Origin: Cephalotus follicularis
Lineage: Eukaryota; Streptophyta; Magnoliopsida; Oxalidales; Cephalotaceae
Assembly: GCA_001972305.1 (NCBI GenBank)
Contig: BDDD01000377.1
Span: 183,973 to 247,972, forward strand
DNA: 64,000 nt
Reading direction: 5' to 3'
Positions 58,689 to 64,000 of this stretch are shown here, piece after piece; positions within the stretch are counted from its first letter, which is position 1; every line of letters starts with the position of its first letter. A program made the position numbers and the translations under genes. The notes below the pieces were generated by a model. That model was given only the letters and a program-made list of their open reading frames with translations. It made no database searches and was not told the DNA's origin.

Positions 58689-59836
58689 CCAAAGGGCCCA
58701 CGAATCACCGCTTAGCTCTACCCTTGCGGAAATGACAAAGGAGATCTTTGACCCAGAGGTGAGCGAATCACCACTCAGACGATCTCAAGCCGGCAATCTC
58801 ATGTCCGAGCACTCAATCATGGCCTGACCAAACAAGTAGCGGATCCATCGGCTTCCCTCACACAACATTTCTCCATAGACCAACGAAATGAGCAGCTCCA
58901 GGTATGGAACCCTGCCACAGTCACACCTAACAGCCTATCATAGACAATGAAACTGCCGAATGGAATTGGGATCTACCACCCACTCCTCTATCATCCATAA
59001 TGAGTCTCATACGTATCCGAGCATACCAGTAAGTAGTGTCCGAGAACAACCCATGATATCAAGAAGCATGAAATACTATAACAACAGGGCAAAAACACAT
59101 CAACCCAGCTATAGAGCATCTATGCTCAAAAAATAGTATAAACAAGCAATAATTGAAAAGACAAAAGGAGACAGGGTCCTGGTCAAGATAATATCATGGA
59201 AAAGGCATATAAAACGTCTAAACTCTCGGTATCAATTGATAGAAAGGAAAGATCCCACTCATAGTACTGTAAGACCTCTTACTAGCTTCCTTGTTGTGCG
59301 GACTCCACGCCTGGATCTTCTGTTACAAGATCAACACATAACAACTTAGCTAAAACCATCACACATCTCCGAGGAACATGCATGAACACTCACATGCATA
59401 AGAACCACAACAAAGTCCCTCCTCGGCCTCACATACTGTTACTCTACCGTCGAAACGTCGTACGGCTAACATACCGAGCAGAACACTCAACTTGCTAACA
59501 CGTAGGTGGCGAGAAGGTCCAAACCTCAGACAACGAACAACCCTTCAGGGAAAACGTAGAAGAAAGGAAGAAAACTCAAAGGCAAAACACTTTCTCCAAC
59601 GCGAACTGACAGAAAAACAACTATCATCTGCCATAGGCGAAAATACGAACTGCCAATCTTCCTCAACACACAACACGTGTCCAAAGGCCACTTACCAACA
59701 ATCATCTCTTTTACTCTTAACTTACCTCATTGGGCCTTACCAAAGACAAGCCCAAACCAAACCAACCCAAGGAAAAGAAAATTTTTCCCCAAGGCCCAAA
59801 TGCTAATTTTTCCAAAATTAACACGGGTCGTTACAG
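58689..59836 (-). mobile_element. LTR fragment I, probably Gypsy
   Basis: In the minus sense it begins TGTAACGACCCGTGTTAATT at 59836, the TGTAA-type start used by the other Gypsy LTRs here, though no sequence match to K/D/F was found. It continues left to C's insertion site. It lies inside fragment J. The frame at 59492-59806 is basic and low in complexity and is not taken as a gene. Confidence 0.55.
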
Positions 59837-60239
59837 AAAGCAAATACCATTGATCCAAAACATCACTTCTTGATTTCTATAGGTTGTGTACTTCTTTTAT
59901 TGAACACTACTTCTCCAATATTGATCCTATATTAGGATTAGATATATAGGACTTGCATTGGTTATTCCACCACTGTCTGTTCCTGAGTTAAAGCTTGAAG
60001 TCTCAGAACAGATTCTTGAAGGAAGGAGTTTGGTAGCTTGGTATAATCTCTATCCTTCTATATGTATATAAGTGATTGTTTGATTGGGTTGTTGATTAGC
60101 CATCCTAGGTTGTTTGTGATCATTTACGGAGTCAGTTTATGGGATGTTTTTGTTTTGGAGCCACTTTAATGAAAATTAAAGTTATACAACCTATGCATCT
60201 AACGCCTAAAATGGCCATAAACTCAATATTTTTCTTTCA
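59837..60239 (+). mobile_element. LTR fragment J, B-family 3' end
   Basis: Matches, inverted, the inner 400 bp of B's LTR (45474-45880): cctaatctaggatt-like text, ccactttaatgaaaattaaagt, and the LTR end tttttctttca at 60239. No primer site follows, so it is a 3' LTR or a solo LTR end. It is a fossil. Confidence 0.75.
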
Positions 60240-60598
60240 CCTTGCATCCTATACATCCAAAGTACACATCCTCGGATCATCGAATGTTCCAATTAACCAT
60301 TCAATCACACTAGTTCACCTAATTAGTTCCTAGCAATTTTAATTAGACTAAACATTTCGATTGAATCTTGATTTCACTTAGGGTTAGGGTCCCAAATTAT
60401 TTCCGCCAACCACTTTATGAACCATCCAATCCACCAAATAATCTAAATTAGGTCCAATTGAAGTTCAATTAGTGGCTCTGATACAACTTTTGTGAGGCTT
60501 ACAAGCTGATTTGGACAATTTTGGGCATCAGGCCATTAGGGTGTTCAATTTTAAAATTTTGGTTCCAAGTCCTCCAAGCAAATCATCAGCCTAATAAC
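60240..60598. other. Unassigned stretch with a primer-site-like sequence
   Basis: AT-rich, no gene. The sequence ctctgatacaa (60476-60486), inverted ttgtatcagag, looks like a decayed initiator-Met primer site of a minus-strand element whose LTR might start near 60491. Only about 110 bp separate it from H, so this cannot be settled. Confidence 0.35.
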
Positions 60599-62419
60599 TG
60601 TTGGAATTGGGTTTCCCTGCAAGCCACGAAAGGTTACATGTATACTATGATTCAGTGTTCTTAGTTCCAGTTATGTTCTATGTGCAAATTTTTTTATATT
60701 GGGAAGAATATATGGCTCATCCCAACCAACCAAAAGGAACAGAATAATTATTCTTAATTAACTGTATGCCATATATTGCCCTGTCACATCAAAGGGTTGG
60801 ATTTCTCCCGGAAGGCCATGAGATTGAGATCCTTACTCCCTCTGACTAAACTTGTTCCAAGTCATAGGTTCACAATCTTTGGGCCATTGTAGAACCATGA
60901 TAAAGACTTGCCACATTACGCTTACTCCCAAGGAGGGAAGATGGATCATCTCATGAACCAATCGGTATTATCCTAAAGCTAATGTGGGGTGCGTGCGCGG
61001 TTGCATGATTGTGAACAGACCCACTAATAGGATCCCTATTTAGATAGTCTATACCCATGTCAATAGGGGTTCCTATGGACTCGGTAGTGTATAGTCTATG
61101 GTGACTAGTAGGTCCTCGCCTACGATGTTCCTTTGACCTGAGCGGCTAGCATGCATTTTGTGTGGACTGTTTGACTTTGATTTTCGCCTTCCCCAGCACT
61201 AGCCACGTGCTGGAAAAAGGGTTGTCTTTGGGTCCTGTGGAAGCTGCATTGAGATGTATGAGCGAGCGCACAACAAGGAATCATCACACCTTGGCAGAGG
61301 GTGACCAGCTCTAATTATCTATGTACGTTGTAGACTTAAAATCCTGATCAGGTTATAGACGGACCGGAGATGGGATAGTTTCCATGAGAGGTCGGTCATA
61401 GTCTCAGTGCGATCATAGATATTTAGTATCACGGATAAATCTAGGGGTAACATTCATCCAAACCCTATACCGTTGATTGGAGCTACATATGACGAGGGAA
61501 ACACTACACATATGCTGATGATTGGACAAAGCGACTACCTATTCGGTCCCTGATTGATAGACGTGGTAATACACGGATCCCGGGGGTGACTTGAAATCAC
61601 ACCAATGCTATTCTAGTATTTGATGACTATTAAAGTAGTCGTACTAGATGATAGGCTGCTCTGAGAATTTATCATCATACCGGATATCGATAGGCTTTTG
61701 GGTCCCGCGCGATTATTGGAAAAGTGACGCATGCTGCACACATGCTCGGTTGGTGGCAAATCTAGTTTTTTAACTAGTATATATTAACTAGGCATTTGTG
61801 GTTTGTTCCTCTCTCCACAATTTTCCTTGTTAATATATTAAGAGTTTTAATGCCGGAGGATTATTTAATATTATTAAATCAAAATTAAAGAGAGAGTATG
61901 TAATTTACATATGGGAGAAACACATTAAAATTGAAAGAGATTTTTTTTAAATGGAGAAATGAGAAATGTGAGAGAGAGACAGAGAGACTTATTATTTATT
62001 ATGCAAAAAATTCATTTTATTACTAATTTTTTTTAAACTCTCTCTCACACTTTCTCCCGTCACACACACATTCTCTCCCGCAAAACTCGTGCGCCTTACG
62101 GGTGAGAGAACGCGTCAAGCGCAGAGGTGCGCAATTCAGTAGGGAAAGACGACAACGCTTCGTGCCTGTGACCGAGAGAAGGCGGGCATCCTTCTCTGGT
62201 ATGTCTCCTTCCCTTCTCTTCCCATTTTCTTCTTTTTCTTCTCCCTGGCGGCAGATTGCATTTTATGCTGTCGCTTGCTCCGGTGTCTTTTTTCCGCCGC
62301 TGACGGTCTCAGTAGGTGGAGCCTTCATGGCTCTACCTATTCTGACCTTAGATTAGGCAATACCGGCACTGCTTTGCAGGTTTTTCGCGCATCATAGTTG
62401 ACCCTGTCAACTAAGTGGC
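60599..62419 (+). mobile_element. LTR fragment H, Angela-like, cut by G
   Basis: Begins tgttggaattgggtttccct. It shares the ordered blocks of the C and E LTRs (gagcggctagcatgcat, the G-box dyad at 61193-61213, gtcgtactaga) and the tail with taggtggagcc seen in E after F. It is cut at 62419 by the start of G, and the rest lies beyond the window. No internal region is seen. The frame at 62102-62356 lies in the LTR and has no recognisable domain. Confidence 0.8.
61193..61213. other. Conserved LTR dyad with G-box, H copy
   Basis: Same 21 bp as 56858-56878 although the surrounding LTRs are strongly diverged. Confidence 0.75.
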
Positions 62420-64000
62420 TGTCACACGCCGTTAATCAATATATTGACAACATATATGGTGATATCATGAATAAGTATAATTATTCAGCATTCCAATAAC
62501 AGTTCAAAAACATAAGCGGAAGCATTCATCTTTGGATTATTTAAAACATAAATCATCCGCACGTAGCCCATACTACGTGCAGGTAAAATCCAACAATATC
62601 CTTAAACAAAAGGAAAGATACAACAATAACTGGGTATGAACCGTTCATTACAATACAGTACATCAACATAAAACAACAACCTTAAGATGACAAATAGAAG
62701 CTCTCCAAGCTTCAGCAGCAATCTCCTAGTCTTCGCTCAATCTGAAATTGTAGGGGTTAGTCGTTGTCCTCACTTGGCTAAGTAGGAAGATAATGCATGC
62801 AAAGGAATATATGAATGCAACATGTATGACAGTTTATATTAAAATAACATTTAAATGAACCAATATATAAGCAATCATGCCAAGTGGCCATAGACAATAC
62901 AAAGCAAGAATACCGCTCAAGGGTATAGTCAATTCATACAGTGGTTTGGGTGTCACATGTCGCTAACTCCTTGCACCAAGTGCGCACCACCTATCTATCA
63001 CCCTACACTCCGAAGATGATAGATCAGGTAACATTTACTACCGGCGTTAGCGGGCAGTTTAACAATAAGATCTGCAATACTTACAGTTTTGGGTGTGTAC
63101 TCTAGCCAACTCCTGGCACATAGGACCACCTCCGTTAGCCAGTGACATCTGCCATCACTCGACTAATCGGAAATAACAAAGACAATCAATTCAATCATTT
63201 CAGTTCAATAATAATATTACATATAGATATAATATGCAATATCAAAGTGTTTTCTTTAGAAACATATAACAATTCAGTGATCATACATCTCATAAGAGGA
63301 AAACGATATCAATACAGTAGTAGTTCCCAATTTGAAAACAAAACAGTAGGTACCTCACATAGGAGGAAAATCAGTAGTTCCTTTTAACAATAGTTTTCAT
63401 TTTGAAATGATAGTTAAACCATGAATTGTGCATATAGTACATAGTTCGCTCAATCTTTGGAAATATGGAACAATATTGTTTGTAACAATCACTAGTATAT
63501 ACTAATCAACAGTAGCATATACAGGAACAATAACAAAGACAATAGCAATTCAATTGGGTCCAAACAGGACCTATACCAGCATTTTACCCAGGACAGTCGC
63601 CTGTTCTCAAGAACAGTCGGCTGTTTTGGTTGAGCAGTCGACTGTTTTCTCTTAACAGTCGACTGGATGCATTGAGTAGTCGACTGTCATGAAGAACAGT
63701 CGACTGCTTCTGCCCAAGAATGCAGGCAGTAGCAGGTTGTATATATTTCAATATCCAATTTCAATCAAATTCCACACAAGCAATCATACAGAAAATAAAC
63801 ATACATGATATGCATAAAATATCTTCCATAAACATGTCATTACCCCTACCTCAATTTCTATCCCAAGATCAATTGGAATTGATCTTTCTCTTTGGGTTTC
63901 CAAGCCTTTTCCACCAACCAATATTCCAATTCGGCAGAATCAATCTATGCATGCAAGTTTACGGGCACATGCATTAGTACCAGCAAGTTTCAGTAATTTC
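62420..64000 (-). mobile_element. Gypsy LTR G, F-family, runs off right edge
   Basis: Starts tgtcacacgcc on the plus strand and follows F's LTR in order: tactacgtgcaggtaa, ggtatgaaccgttc, gtcctcacttggctaagtag, a decayed mirror of 29571-31250. Minus orientation by analogy with F. It is inserted in H. The partner LTR, if any, is outside the window. Confidence 0.87.
63590..63712. repeat. CAGTCGACTG array, LTR G
   Basis: Six words: acagtcgcctg, acagtcggctg, gcagtcgactg, acagtcgactgg, tagtcgactg and acagtcgactgc. Same order as array 1 of F but with better preserved palindromes. Confidence 0.88.

Noticed and set aside
59492-59806. 104-residue basic frame
   Set aside because: Inside LTR fragment I, low complexity, no recognisable domain.
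62102-62356. 84-residue frame beginning MRERVKRRG
   Set aside because: Inside LTR fragment H in a CT-rich stretch, without domain or supporting neighbours.

Overview
The window is plant nuclear DNA made almost wholly of nested LTR retrotransposons. The evidence is Ty1/Copia elements of the SIRE (Sirevirus) and Angela/TAR-like lineages, and Ty3/Gypsy chromovirus-type elements with 2.7-2.8 kb LTRs. They use primer sites matching plant initiator tRNA-Met and sit in AT-rich sequence with no convincing host gene. This looks like pericentromeric or intergenic DNA of a large flowering-plant genome. The species cannot be named from the sequence. All elements are treated as fossils. Percent divergences are counts by eye over the first 220-250 bp of LTR pairs.

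Layout. 1-1752: LTR of a minus-strand Gypsy element (K) running off the left edge. 1753-27898: plus-strand Gypsy element D with primer site and gag but no visible pol. D is split by a SIRE element (2791-12315, minus) in its 5' LTR, and by an Angela-like Copia element A (14262-24438, plus) in its gag. 27899-38949: pol tail and 3' LTR of an older Angela-like element E, split by Gypsy element F (29571-37982, minus). About 39.18-40.45 kb: end of another SIRE-type element (L, minus). 40.45-40.96 kb: plus-strand fragment of a plant-transposon-type ORF. 40967-47621: minus-strand Angela-like element B, lacking its 3' part. 47628-58688: plus-strand Angela-like element C with both LTRs. 58689-64000: mosaic of LTR pieces (I, J, H, G).

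Exact or near-exact 5-bp target duplications (actgt, ctagg/ctcgg, ggtgg, ccaag/ccaaa) bound the SIRE element, A, F and C. An unoccupied copy of the SIRE site survives in D's other LTR. LTR divergence (SIRE about 3%, A about 3.5%, F 4-5%, D about 5%, C about 6%) agrees with the nesting order.

The most unusual signal is not a gene. Dense arrays of short GTCGAC-centred palindromes occur in LTRs and untranslated leaders of elements from both Copia and Gypsy superfamilies. Gypsy K/D/F/G and the SIRE element use the same word, CAGTCGACTG. Angela-like A and B use GACGTCGACGTC-like words, in A arranged as hairpin units. L uses a GGCGTTGACGCC-like word. The SIRE element also has a small array between pol and a third ORF. 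The Angela-like elements further share a triple leader repeat at nearly fixed spacing, a conserved block with a 3'-splice-site-like sequence before gag, and an LTR hairpin whose stem covaries between families.
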